Assembly (NCBI GenBank): GCA_038827615.1
Contig: JAWBNK010000002.1
Coordinates: 1-64,000, forward strand
DNA: 64,000 nt
Origin: Thermosphaera sp.
GTDB lineage: Archaea; Thermoproteota; Thermoprotei_A; Sulfolobales; Desulfurococcaceae
Direction: 5' to 3'
Shown one piece after another: positions 52,336 to 60,221 of this stretch. How positions within the stretch are numbered: position 1 is the stretch's first letter; each line of letters starts with the position of its first letter. The translations under genes were made by a program, and so were the position numbers. The notes beneath the pieces are model-generated. The model did not search any database, was not told the DNA's origin, and worked only from the letters and a program-made list of their open reading frames with translations.

Positions 52336-55016
52336 CGTTTTTTCCTAACCAACCATATCGAGATTAGAACTAGGGCTACTGCACCTCCCGCGAGAGCCGG
52401 GATGATCAGTGATTCCCGCCCAGCCTCTCCAGGGAGCGGGGGTGTTGTAGCCGCTGCCTCCTCCTCGCGCATCGTAGTGGTCGTTTCAACCGGGGTCTCG
52501 GTCTCCCCGGCGGGAACCATCTCCTTCTCGACGCTTATGAAGTCTGACGGTGGAGTGTAAACGTATACTTCGGATTGATCCACGCCAAGCGTCAGGGCGA
52601 AGGCCCTGGACCTCATGGTGACGTTGAGAATATTGATCAAGCTTCTCTGGAGGAACCCTATTGAAATCTCTCCCCTGTTGAGGGCTTCTTTAACCTGTGA
52701 AAGCACTGAGGAATACCCCTCCGGGTAGTAGGGCATGAGGGCATCATTTCCCGCGTAGTAAGCCCGGTAGTTGTAGCTTCCTGAACCCCAGTCAGTCATC
52801 ACGAAGCCGTTGAACCCCCACTCGTATCTCAGAATCCCTTGTAACAGATTCGGGTCATTACCAGTGTACACGCCGTTGACCTTGTTGTAAGACGTCATCA
52901 CCGACCAGGGATCGGCTGTCTTCACGATGATCTCAAAAGGCCTCAGGTAAATCTCCCTAAGAGCCCGCTCGGATATTATGGAGTCTAAGTTAAACCTGTT
53001 GAACTCCTGCTCGTTACCCACAAAGTGCTTGACCACTGCTCCAACCCCGTGGTTGCTTTGAACCCCTTTCACGACTGCAGCGCCGATTACCCCGGTGAGA
53101 ACGGGGTCCTCGGAATAGTACTCAGCGTTCCTCCCTCCCAACGGGTTTCTGTGAATATTGACTCCGGGTCCCAGCCACAGGGTTATGCCGTTCTCCAGCA
53201 TCTCCCTCCCTATCTGGAGACCGTATATGAACGCGAGCTCGACGTCCCAGGTGGATGCTAGGAGGGGCGCCGCTGGGTATGCAACTCCCCCCGGGTTCGG
53301 CGTAGGCCCGCTTCTCAACCCGTTTGGACCATCCGCGTGAGTGAGCTCAGGTATTTCGTAAAGCGGGTTCCCCCTCAGCCCTATTGTGAGGTTGACCATT
53401 TCCTCAACAGACAGCTGGGCTACTAGTTCGGTGAGCGTTCTCCTTCCAAGCCATACATCCCTGAGCGTTACGGGTTCTGAGGTGTTCGATGGAGTGATAG
53501 TGAAGGGTGAGTTTACGGCTTGAGTAAGGGATGTTTTATAAGCGGTTTCAATAACCCCCGGGTCGATGACCAGCCTAGGGATCCCCGTGAGATCGCCCCA
53601 CACGGTAGTGGCCGCTCCGCCCAGCGTCTTGTTCAACCTGGTGAACGCCGGGGCATGCATCCTGTTAAGGGTTTTCTCAACCAGTACGAGCTGGTCGAGA
53701 GCGAGGATTGCCGCTGGGCGCGTCTTCCTGGAGGATGTTCCAACCATGACAACGTAGTCGCCTGGGTCCAAGATCCACGCTTTCTCCGACTCTTCATACG
53801 ATTTCAACTCCCTAACGTCGAAGGATATGACGATCCTCTGCGACTCCCCGGGTTTCAACACATCCGTCTTAGCGAACGCTACCAGCTCCTGCAGGGGCTT
53901 CTCAACCCTTCCATCGGGCTTGCTGACGTAGACTTGTACAACCTCTCTACCAGGCTTCTCCCCCACGTTCTCGACCAGGATTTGGATCCTTAGGGTTGTT
54001 TTTTCAATGGCAATGTTTTCCACGGCCACGTTAAACCTAGTATACGATAATCCGTATCCAAATGGGTAGGCAACCGGCGCGTTGAAAGTGTAGAAAAACC
54101 TGTATCCAACGTAAACATCCTCCCAATATGTTGCAGTAAACCTTCCAAAGTAGCTAGTGGAAGGATAATCCTCCAAACTCCACGCCCACGTGTCAACTGT
54201 TCTCCCGCTGGGCGATGTCAGCCCGAGCATTAACGCTGCGACTGCATTTCCCCCCTGCTCACCCGGGTATCCAACCCACAGGATCGCGCCGATACGGGGG
54301 TTATCCCAGCTAACGTCGACGGGGCCTGCCGTGTTGAGAACTACTATCGTCTTTCTAAAATACCTCGACGCTAAGTCTATTAAATCGAGCTCGCTACGGC
54401 TCAAGTAGAAGCCGCCTTCGCTCATATCCCTGCCCTCGGTGGTGAATCTCCCAATCACTACTACTGCTACATCGTTTCTGCGGGCGAAGTAGTACATTTC
54501 ATCCTCGGTGAAGGAGACGTCCCCTCCCCCCGCGGACGAGTACTTCTCCACTACCTCCTGGTCAACGCTGAAGCCTGCGTTGATCAATCCCTCAAGTAGC
54601 GTTACAACCCTCTCCTCGGGGAGCTCGACGAAAGATGAGCCTCCACAATGATAGTTCCACGACCAGTGCTGAGCAGAGCCGAAAACGGCTACTCTCTCTC
54701 CTCCGCTGAGAGGCAGCGTGTTGTTGTTCTTGAGCAGGACGATCCCGTCTAAGGCGATGAGGTATGCGAGCTTCACGCCGTCCCTGAAGACTTCGGGGAG
54801 GTTTGAAGGTATAGTGTTCTCCACGAAGGAGGGTATTTGGCGAGCATTCAAGTACTCTCTAACGATGCCTGAGGCCGGGCCCACCCAGCTGTAACCATGA
54901 TAGGGGGATTCGACCGCTGAAGGCGTTGGGAGGGGCGTGTTCAACCCTACGATCACGTAGATGGTCAATGCTAAGAAGAAGGCGAAGAGTCTTCCCCGTG
55001 CAGGCCTGGAAAACAT
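52332..55016 (-). CDS. Anchored GH3 beta-glucosidase with circularly permuted domains
   Basis: After a signal peptide, the first half (about 80-450) is the part that is normally C-terminal: LAYLIALDGIVLLKNNNTLPL, VAVFGSA, VVVIGRFTTEGRDMS, GYPGEQGGNAVAALMLG, and an FnIII-like VENVGEKPGREVVQVYVSKPDG domain. The second half (about 530-815) is the catalytic barrel that is normally N-terminal: LSVEEMVNLTIG, THADGPNGLRSG, WLGPGVNIHRNPLGGRNAEYYSEDPVLTG, VVKHFVGNEQEFNRF, and GFVMTDWG with nucleophile Asp742. A Thr-rich linker and C-terminal helix with RKKR anchor it outside. The reversed order is known from Ruminococcus/Butyrivibrio-type GH3. It would release glucose at the cell surface. Confidence 0.93.
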   Translation of the reverse strand: MFSRPARGRLFAFFLALTIYVIVGLNTPLPTPSAVESPYHGYSWVGPASGIVREYLNARQIPSFVENTIPSNLPEVFRDGVKLAYLIALDGIVLLKNNNTLPLSGGERVAVFGSAQHWSWNYHCGGSSFVELPEERVVTLLEGLINAGFSVDQEVVEKYSSAGGGDVSFTEDEMYYFARRNDVAVVVIGRFTTEGRDMSEGGFYLSRSELDLIDLASRYFRKTIVVLNTAGPVDVSWDNPRIGAILWVGYPGEQGGNAVAALMLGLTSPSGRTVDTWAWSLEDYPSTSYFGRFTATYWEDVYVGYRFFYTFNAPVAYPFGYGLSYTRFNVAVENIAIEKTTLRIQILVENVGEKPGREVVQVYVSKPDGRVEKPLQELVAFAKTDVLKPGESQRIVISFDVRELKSYEESEKAWILDPGDYVVMVGTSSRKTRPAAILALDQLVLVEKTLNRMHAPAFTRLNKTLGGAATTVWGDLTGIPRLVIDPGVIETAYKTSLTQAVNSPFTITPSNTSEPVTLRDVWLGRRTLTELVAQLSVEEMVNLTIGLRGNPLYEIPELTHADGPNGLRSGPTPNPGGVAYPAAPLLASTWDVELAFIYGLQIGREMLENGITLWLGPGVNIHRNPLGGRNAEYYSEDPVLTGVIGAAVVKGVQSNHGVGAVVKHFVGNEQEFNRFNLDSIISERALREIYLRPFEIIVKTADPWSVMTSYNKVNGVYTGNDPNLLQGILRYEWGFNGFVMTDWGSGSYNYRAYYAGNDALMPYYPEGYSSVLSQVKEALNRGEISIGFLQRSLINILNVTMRSRAFALTLGVDQSEVYVYTPPSDFISVEKEMVPAGETETPVETTTTMREEEAAATTPPLPGEAGRESLIIPALAGGAVALVLISIWLVRKKR

Positions 55017-55276
55017 GGATAAATAACCCCCGGTCCAGCCATATTAGATCGTTCGTCGCCCAGGGTTTTAAACAAGAACTACCCCACAAGGATTCCCGGC
55101 GACTCATTGGATCAGCCTAGCCCTGCCGAGCACCAGTCCCCCTTACCCATTGATAAGGATTTCGCAATTGAGGAGATCCGCCCGCGGTAATGTCTTCATC
55201 CCTTAATGGTCTTTTGGGGGCAAGTTGTCGTCATCTATTGATCGGTATTGTTGAAAACCCTTATATGGTTGAGGAA
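55017..55276. other. 260-bp gap with little content
   Basis: It contains the GH3 promoter side (minus-strand GTTTAAAAC near 55064-55072). A plus-strand frame runs through 55190-55441 but lacks protein-like composition and overlaps the small minus-strand gene. No RNA gene was recognised. Confidence 0.4.
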
Positions 55277-55507
55277 CTAGCCCTCGTTCTTCACTATTTT
55301 CCTGAGCTTGTCGAGCGCGCTGTCGGTCAGCTTTATCTTCTCAGCTATGAGCAGTGCCTTCTCCAGCGCTTCCTCCTCGCTACCGGCTTTAACGTTGATA
55401 ACTATGTTCGTGCCGGTGATGTTGACGCGGTATCTCTCTGAGCCGAGGAATACGTATTTCTCAACGATTACTAAGTCTCTCTTAGACACCACTGGGGCAT
55501 TCACCAT
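55277..55507 (-). CDS. Small conserved-looking protein of unknown function
   Basis: The 76-residue protein has a beta-rich first half (KRDLVIVEKYVFLGSERYRVNITGTNIVINVKA) and a helical acidic/basic end (SEEEALEKALLIAEKIKLTDSALDKLRKIV). Composition is normal for a coding gene. It overlaps the end of the HIT gene by 26 bases, so the two are coupled. No family is recognised. Confidence 0.65.
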   Translation of the reverse strand: MVNAPVVSKRDLVIVEKYVFLGSERYRVNITGTNIVINVKAGSEEEALEKALLIAEKIKLTDSALDKLRKIVKNEG

Positions 55508-56000
55508 GCTCTGCTAGGATCGCGTTCAGGGATTCCCTCAACACCCGGTACGACTCCTCGAGGCTCATGGGTATAGTCTTAACCTGAGCGACCGTAGCCA
55601 TGAAGTTCGTGTCCCCCACCCACCTGGGAACTAGGTGGAAGTGGACGTGGTCTGGGACCCCGGCCCCGGCCGCCCTCCCGATGTTCACTCCAATGTTGAA
55701 GCCGTCCGGGTTGAAAGCCCTCCTTATCGCTAGGATCGAGAGGTTTAGGAGGCACATTATTTCCTCCAGGGTTTTAATCGGGAGCTTCTCAATACTAGGC
55801 GCGTGCTGAAACGGCGCGATCATGACGTGGCCAGAGTTGTAGGGGTATGCGTTCAAAACTATGAAGGAGTGCTTCCCCTTGTAGAGCACTAAGCCCTCCT
55901 CCTCGTTGATCCTCTGAAGCCTGCAGAACAAGCATTCCTCCTCGCCCCTGGAAGCTTTTCTAACGTACTCGTAGCGCCACGGGTTCCAAAGGATTTTCAC
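55482..56000 (-). CDS. HIT-family nucleotide hydrolase/phosphorylase
   Basis: The histidine triad is in DHVHFHLVPRW, preceded by GVNIGRAAGAGVPD and the GHVMIAPFQH strand. The N-terminal NPWRYEYVRK and CLFC (a zinc Cys pair) place it in the Ap4A phosphorylase-like archaeal HIT group, acting on dinucleoside polyphosphates or AMP conjugates. 172 residues, GTG start with GGCGGTG upstream. Confidence 0.9.
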   Translation of the reverse strand: MKILWNPWRYEYVRKASRGEEECLFCRLQRINEEEGLVLYKGKHSFIVLNAYPYNSGHVMIAPFQHAPSIEKLPIKTLEEIMCLLNLSILAIRRAFNPDGFNIGVNIGRAAGAGVPDHVHFHLVPRWVGDTNFMATVAQVKTIPMSLEESYRVLRESLNAILAEHGECPSGV

Positions 56001-56089
56001 GAAACACCGCCTGTAGCAATTCTTAATTATTCATAGGTGTTTTCGTTTTAATAACTTGCTCCTCCATTAGAATTGAAGGGTGCTCGTTA

Positions 56090-56899
56090 ATGCTGGATTT
56101 AGAGGCGGCCCGCTTCATCGAGTACGCTAAGATCATCTACACTCTCGTCTTCCTCGCAAGGTTTTCAATCCACGATATCGTGAAGAGGGAGGTCGCCGAC
56201 CCGGAGGTTTACGCCTACACCGGCGGCGCCGTCCTATTCTACATCGCCTCCACGGCTCTAGCCCTGCAATACCTTACTCCGCAGTACGTTCTCGTTCAAA
56301 CCATCTTCTCGCTCGCGATAGCCCCGGGCTTGTTCTACGCACTATATGTTAAGGGGTTGATGGGGCTGGGAGACGTGTACGTGGCGTCGGGGTTGTCTCT
56401 AACGTTCACATACCCTGTTCTATTCAACCTGTCGAACGCTCCCGGGACGCCGGTCATCCTCCCCCCGGTGATCACCATCATCCTCTACGCTTGCGCGTCA
56501 ATCATACTGTACTCGATAGTGAAGGCGCTCTACACGGTTTTAAAGTATAAGGAAATGGTTTCACAGCTCAGCACAAAGCACAAGATCCTACTCCCCATCC
56601 TGGCTAAACCCATGAGGATCAGAGAGTACTTGGAGACGAGGTTCTTCTATCCTCTAACCATCATTGAGGAGAGGGAGGGCGGGGTTGCATACGCGGTTAG
56701 GCTGACCTACGATGTCGAGAGGGAAGAGTACACGGCACACCAAGAGAGGCTTAAGAAGCTGTTGGAGAAGGGCCTGGTAAAACCCGACGACTACATATGG
56801 GTTTCATACGGAATACCCTTCCTGGCGTTAATACTCATGGGGCTGGTCCTCTTCCTCCTAATAGGGGATGGGCCGTTGACCCCCGGCCTCCCTAGGTGA
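56090..56899 (+). CDS. Type IV prepilin/prearchaellin peptidase (A24, PibD/ArlK type)
   Basis: This membrane aspartic protease removes class III signal peptides from pilins and surface proteins. The first catalytic Asp is in FSIHDIVKREV (residue ~26-36) and the second in the GxGD motif GLMGLGDVYVASG. About six membrane segments, with a soluble stretch at 165-240 and a final membrane helix. It is not linked to the pilus operon at 7613-10791 but is the obvious processing enzyme. The ATG has GGGTG upstream. Confidence 0.83.
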   Translation: MLDLEAARFIEYAKIIYTLVFLARFSIHDIVKREVADPEVYAYTGGAVLFYIASTALALQYLTPQYVLVQTIFSLAIAPGLFYALYVKGLMGLGDVYVASGLSLTFTYPVLFNLSNAPGTPVILPPVITIILYACASIILYSIVKALYTVLKYKEMVSQLSTKHKILLPILAKPMRIREYLETRFFYPLTIIEEREGGVAYAVRLTYDVEREEYTAHQERLKKLLEKGLVKPDDYIWVSYGIPFLALILMGLVLFLLIGDGPLTPGLPR

Positions 56900-57010
56900 G
56901 CAGGCAGTTTTAAGCAAGCCGCTGGGAATGCAGGCGGGGCTGTTTCCTTTTTAATGTTTTTAGGAAATGTTTGTAAGCTTTGTTCCTATTAATGTTTATT
57001 GGAGTAATTC

Positions 57011-57658
57011 ATGTCTGAAAAGTTGTTGAGACCCAGAGAGGTTTGCGAGAAACTTGGTGTTAGCTACTCTACTCTCCGTAGGTGGATCGAGGCAGGCTAC
57101 GTAAAGGCTGTTAGAACCGTTGGTGGTAAGTACAGAGTTCCCGAGAGTGAAGTCAGGAGGATTCTCGAATCACGCACTAAGGAGACCAGGGCAGTTGTGT
57201 ACGCCAGAGTATCCTCACACGACCAGAGAGAAGACCTCGAGAGGCAGGTCAGATACCTACTAGAGTACTGCGCATCTAAAGGATACAGAGTAGTTGAGGT
57301 TTTAACAGACGTAGCATCAGGGTTGAAGACAGATAGGAAGGGTTTGAGAAAGCTCTTCGAGTTGGTTACCTCTAGACAGGTAGAAGTTGTTGTCGTAACC
57401 TACAGGGATAGGTTAACGAGATTCGGCTTCGAGTACCTAGAGTACTTCTTCAACCAGCACGGCGCTAGGATAGAGGTTGTCTTCGGAGAGGAACCCAAGG
57501 ATGCGTACCAGGAGCTCGTAGAGGATCTAATAGAGATTATCACCTCCTTCGCTGGTAAACTGTACGGCATGAGGAGTCGTAGAAAGAAGAAGCTAGTGGA
57601 GGAGTTCAGAAAACTGATAGAGGTGGTAGAGAAGAGTGGAGAAGACAACGGTAACTAG
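57011..57658 (+). CDS. tnpA: IS607 serine recombinase TnpA
   Basis: An N-terminal MerR-type helix-turn-helix (LRPREVCEKLGVSYSTLRRWIEAGYVKAVRT) is followed by a resolvase catalytic domain: VVYARVSSHDQREDLERQV, with the active Ser in ARVSS, and VVVVTYRDRLTRFGFEYLEYFF. A basic C-terminal helix follows. 215 residues is normal and the gene looks intact. Overlaps tnpB by 23 bases. Confidence 0.96.
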   Translation: MSEKLLRPREVCEKLGVSYSTLRRWIEAGYVKAVRTVGGKYRVPESEVRRILESRTKETRAVVYARVSSHDQREDLERQVRYLLEYCASKGYRVVEVLTDVASGLKTDRKGLRKLFELVTSRQVEVVVVTYRDRLTRFGFEYLEYFFNQHGARIEVVFGEEPKDAYQELVEDLIEIITSFAGKLYGMRSRRKKKLVEEFRKLIEVVEKSGEDNGN

Positions 57659-59012
57659 AACCGTTATAGTTGAATCCGAGAAGCTACCGCGGAGAGTTTT
57701 CAGAGTGTTCGTGGAGCTCGAGGAAGTATACAGAAGCATGGTTGAGCAACTAGTGCTCTATGCTGTCGGAAGTAAAACCACCTCGTTCACCAAGCTCAGG
57801 GCGTTGAAGTACAGAGAGCTGAGAAACACCTATCCACACATACCGTCGCACTACGTGTACACAGCATGCCAGGACGCGTGCACCAGAGCTAAGAGCTTTC
57901 TAAAGCTAAAGAAGACGAGGTTAAAAAATAAAGAGTATCCAGAGGTTAAAGATGTATCCATATGGCTTGACGATCACCTGTGGAAGCTTGAGGGGTTAAC
58001 TAGGATTGGAGTTGCTACTCACAGAGGTTGGATACACGTAGACATCAAACCGCATAAGCAGTTCTGGAGGTACGTCAACAGCGGATGGAGGTTCAGATCC
58101 GAGTGCAGGGTCAAGTTGAATAAAAGGGAGAGAAAGCTTATCCTATACTTCGTCTTCGCGAAAGATGTAGAGCTTTATCAACCGAAGGGGTACGTTACCG
58201 TAGACGTGAACGAGAACAGTATTGCTGTTCTGGTTGATGGTAGAGTTTACCTCTTCGAGACGAACATGGAGAAGATTGTGCTCGGATACTACTACAGGGG
58301 GAAACGTGTTCAGGAGAAGTACGATTCGCTCTACGGACCCGGGTGTAGAACTAGGAGGAGGGTTTTGAGAAAGCTCAACGAGAAGGGGAAGAAGACCGAT
58401 GCTAAGTGGAAGATCGCGAACATAGTTGTCAGGGAAGCTGTTAAGCATGGATACGCAATCGCTATGGAGAAGCTTGGAAAGAGACCTGCTGAAAACATGA
58501 TAAAGAGAGTAAAGGATAAGCAACTCAAACACAGGATCTACCAAGCATCCTTCAGAGGAGTTCAGAGAGCTGTAGAAGAGAAAGCGAAGGAGCACGGTGT
58601 TTCAGTAGTGTACATAGATCCGAGGAACACTTCCAAGCAATGTCCAGTACATGGAGCTATTATAAGATACGACAACAACTCAAGAATAGGTATTTGCAGT
58701 ACTGGTGGCGAAAGATGGCATAGAGACGTTGTTGCATGCTTCAACCTTCTCCTCAAAGCCCTGGGTGGTGATGGGAGCAATGCTCCGAGCCATCCAGGGC
58801 TTGAGCTAGATGGGAGCCCCGTGCCGTTGGGCTCGACAGCCACCCATGAACCCATACAGATACCGGTGTCTGTATGGGGGAGGTGGAAGTCCCTGGATAC
58901 GAAAGAACATAAACAAACAAACAAAAACGAATATCCAGGGACAAACGGAGTCGAAGAGCGTGTTCGGCCTGGCTCAAGTGTTCGATTCAACGAGGGAGAA
59001 CTACGGCGGTAG
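57636..59012 (+). CDS. tnpB: TnpB RNA-guided nuclease (OrfB)
   Basis: TnpB is an omegaRNA-guided DNA endonuclease, ancestral to Cas12. The RuvC residues are present: Asp190 in TVDVNENS, Glu278 in IAMEKLGK and Asp364 in WHRDVVACFN. The zinc site is reduced to CPVHG (336-340) and CSTGG (354-358) in place of CxxC pairs. After residue ~375 the sequence becomes low in protein-like character because it coincides with the structured right end. The last ~20 codons may lie outside the element. Start GTG at 57636. Confidence 0.93.
   Translation: MEKTTVTRTVIVESEKLPRRVFRVFVELEEVYRSMVEQLVLYAVGSKTTSFTKLRALKYRELRNTYPHIPSHYVYTACQDACTRAKSFLKLKKTRLKNKEYPEVKDVSIWLDDHLWKLEGLTRIGVATHRGWIHVDIKPHKQFWRYVNSGWRFRSECRVKLNKRERKLILYFVFAKDVELYQPKGYVTVDVNENSIAVLVDGRVYLFETNMEKIVLGYYYRGKRVQEKYDSLYGPGCRTRRRVLRKLNEKGKKTDAKWKIANIVVREAVKHGYAIAMEKLGKRPAENMIKRVKDKQLKHRIYQASFRGVQRAVEEKAKEHGVSVVYIDPRNTSKQCPVHGAIIRYDNNSRIGICSTGGERWHRDVVACFNLLLKALGGDGSNAPSHPGLELDGSPVPLGSTATHEPIQIPVSVWGRWKSLDTKEHKQTNKNEYPGTNGVEERVRPGSSVRFNEGELRR
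58756..58942 (+). ncRNA. Candidate omegaRNA (reRNA) scaffold at the tnpB 3' end
   Basis: Successive pairings lie in the sense strand: AAGCCCTGG (58756-58764) with CCAGGGCTT (58794-58802), enclosing GGAGC/GCTCC (58774-58786); GAGCCC/GGGCTC (58814-58834); CCCATACAGA/TCTGTATGGG (58851-58878, 8-nt loop); and GTCCCTGGATA/TATCCAGGGAC (58889-58899 with 58932-58942, A-rich loop). TnpB guide RNAs are known to overlap the 3' end of tnpB and run to the element's right end. Stems are seen; the RNA itself is inferred. Confidence 0.6.
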
Positions 59013-59100
59013 GGAGTGCACAGTATTGTTCACTATAAGGTTCGCAGGGGTAAGCCGGCTCTACAACATATCTATGACGATCCGGTTCCCGGGGGATTGA
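58943..59100 (+). pseudogene. Possible 3' remnant of a gene hit by the IS element
   Basis: In a frame different from tnpB, about 50 codons read like a natural protein end: VFGLAQVFDSTRENYGG, then CTVLFTIRFAGVSRLYNISM and a stop at 59098-59100. No matching 5' part is visible left of the element, so the rest may have been deleted, or this is chance. It ends 27 bases before radA's stop on the other strand. Confidence 0.35.
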
Positions 59101-59127
59101 TCTCCCTAGAAGATTTTCACAACTGGT

Positions 59128-60117
59128 TTACTCTTCCTCCGAATCCCTTATACCCTCCTCGGTTATGATGAATACTGCTTCGCCCTCAGGTAAGTGGGGA
59201 GCGTCGACTACTCTAGCAATCCTCTTGTTCCCCTTAGACCTCCTCAACTGAACTCTAACGCCCGGTGTGTGGGCTAGCACGTGTCCCCCTACAGCCACCG
59301 TTGGATCACCGTAGAAAACGTCGGGCCTAGCCATCACTTGATTAGTGACTACGACGGCTATGTTGAACGCTTCCGCAAGCCTCATCAACTGGTGGAGGTG
59401 GGCGTTGAGCTTCTGCTGCCTCTCGGCAAGGTGTTCTCGACCCGGGAACTCGGCGCGGAAGTGGCTGGTAACGCTGTCGACCACTACCAGCTTGACGTCG
59501 TTCTTCGGCACGAAGTTGAATAGGTCATCTATTATTGAAACCTGGTGGTCGCTGTTGTAAGCCCTCATGTAGAATATGTTATCCATCACCTGGTCCGGCT
59601 CGAGCCCAAGGGCCCTGGCCATGGCTTCAATCCTCTCCCACCTAAAGGTTCCCTCGGTATCCACGTAGACTGCCTTCCCCTGTAGACCGCCCCTTTCCGC
59701 GGGAAGCTGTACGTTGACGCTGAGCTGGTGGCATATCTGGGTTTTACCGCTCCCGTACTCCCCGTAGAACTCTGTAATAGTCTTCGTCTCAATGCCTCCT
59801 CCCAGGAGGTCGTCCAGGCTCTTGCTCCCAGTCGTGATCTTCTTCACGTTCAACCTCTCGAGCTTCACCTCCCTCGCCGTCTTAAAGGTTATGCCGAGAG
59901 CCCTCCTCGCGCTCTCAATAATCTTCTGGAGCGCCGTGGGCGGGATGCCTGTTTTCTCCGCCAGCTCGTCGACCCTGGCGACCACGATGGTCCAGGCTGA
60001 GGAGTAGCCGGCGGCCTCGAGCTTGTCGGCTATCGCCGGGTTAACGCCCGGTAGATCCCTCACCGATAAAACCCTGCCTTCACTCTTCTCCCTGACTTCA
60101 CGACTCACAATCCACAC
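59128..60117 (-). CDS. radA: DNA repair and recombination protein RadA
   Basis: This is the archaeal RecA/Rad51 recombinase. An N-terminal helix-hairpin-helix domain ([29 protein letters not shown]) leads to a core with Walker [27 protein letters not shown], Walker [31 protein letters not shown] and [33 protein letters not shown]. 329 residues. The start is GTG 60117 or GTG 60108; the latter has GGTGTGG upstream. A minus-strand TTTAAACTG near 60142-60150 is a plausible TATA element giving a leaderless message. Confidence 0.97.
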   Translation of the reverse strand: MWIVSREVREKSEGRVLSVRDLPGVNPAIADKLEAAGYSSAWTIVVARVDELAEKTGIPPTALQKIIESARRALGITFKTAREVKLERLNVKKITTGSKSLDDLLGGGIETKTITEFYGEYGSGKTQICHQLSVNVQLPAERGGLQGKAVYVDTEGTFRWERIEAMARALGLEPDQVMDNIFYMRAYNSDHQVSIIDDLFNFVPKNDVKLVVVDSVTSHFRAEFPGREHLAERQQKLNAHLHQLMRLAEAFNIAVVVTNQVMARPDVFYGDPTVAVGGHVLAHTPGVRVQLRRSKGNKRIARVVDAPHLPEGEAVFIITEEGIRDSEEE

Positions 60118-60221
60118 CCAACTATATTATTTGCTTAAAAACAGTTTAAACCTCACTCGGAACATCGCGCGACGTTATAAACCCCTTCCACTATAATACT
60201 GTTTCAAAACGGGTGGACCCT
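60118..60221. promoter_or_regulatory. Divergent promoters radA / thrS
   Basis: On the plus strand CTATAATACT (60191-60200) would start transcription close to the thrS TTG at 60222. On the minus strand the TTTAAAC element near 60142-60150 serves radA. Confidence 0.5.

Larger units (their letters stand above)
56941..58945 (+). mobile_element. IS607-family insertion sequence
   Basis: The element carries tnpA (serine recombinase) and tnpB in the usual overlapping order. On the left are two imperfect direct repeats related to TGTTCCTATTAATGTTTATT (56941-56962 and 56981-57000), which resemble subterminal recombinase sites. On the right a chain of stem-loops ends with an 11-bp inverted repeat at 58889-58942. 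IS607 elements have no terminal inverted repeats, so both ends are estimates; the DNA between 58945 and 59012 may be target sequence. Confidence 0.8.

Noticed and set aside
55190-55441. 83-codon plus-strand frame
   Set aside because: Overlaps the minus-strand 76-residue gene that is coupled to the HIT gene and has better protein character.
57636-59012. TnpB as a Cas12-type effector belonging to the CRISPR array
   Set aside because: It is coupled to a serine recombinase in an IS607 layout, is of TnpB size, and is 54 kb from the array.
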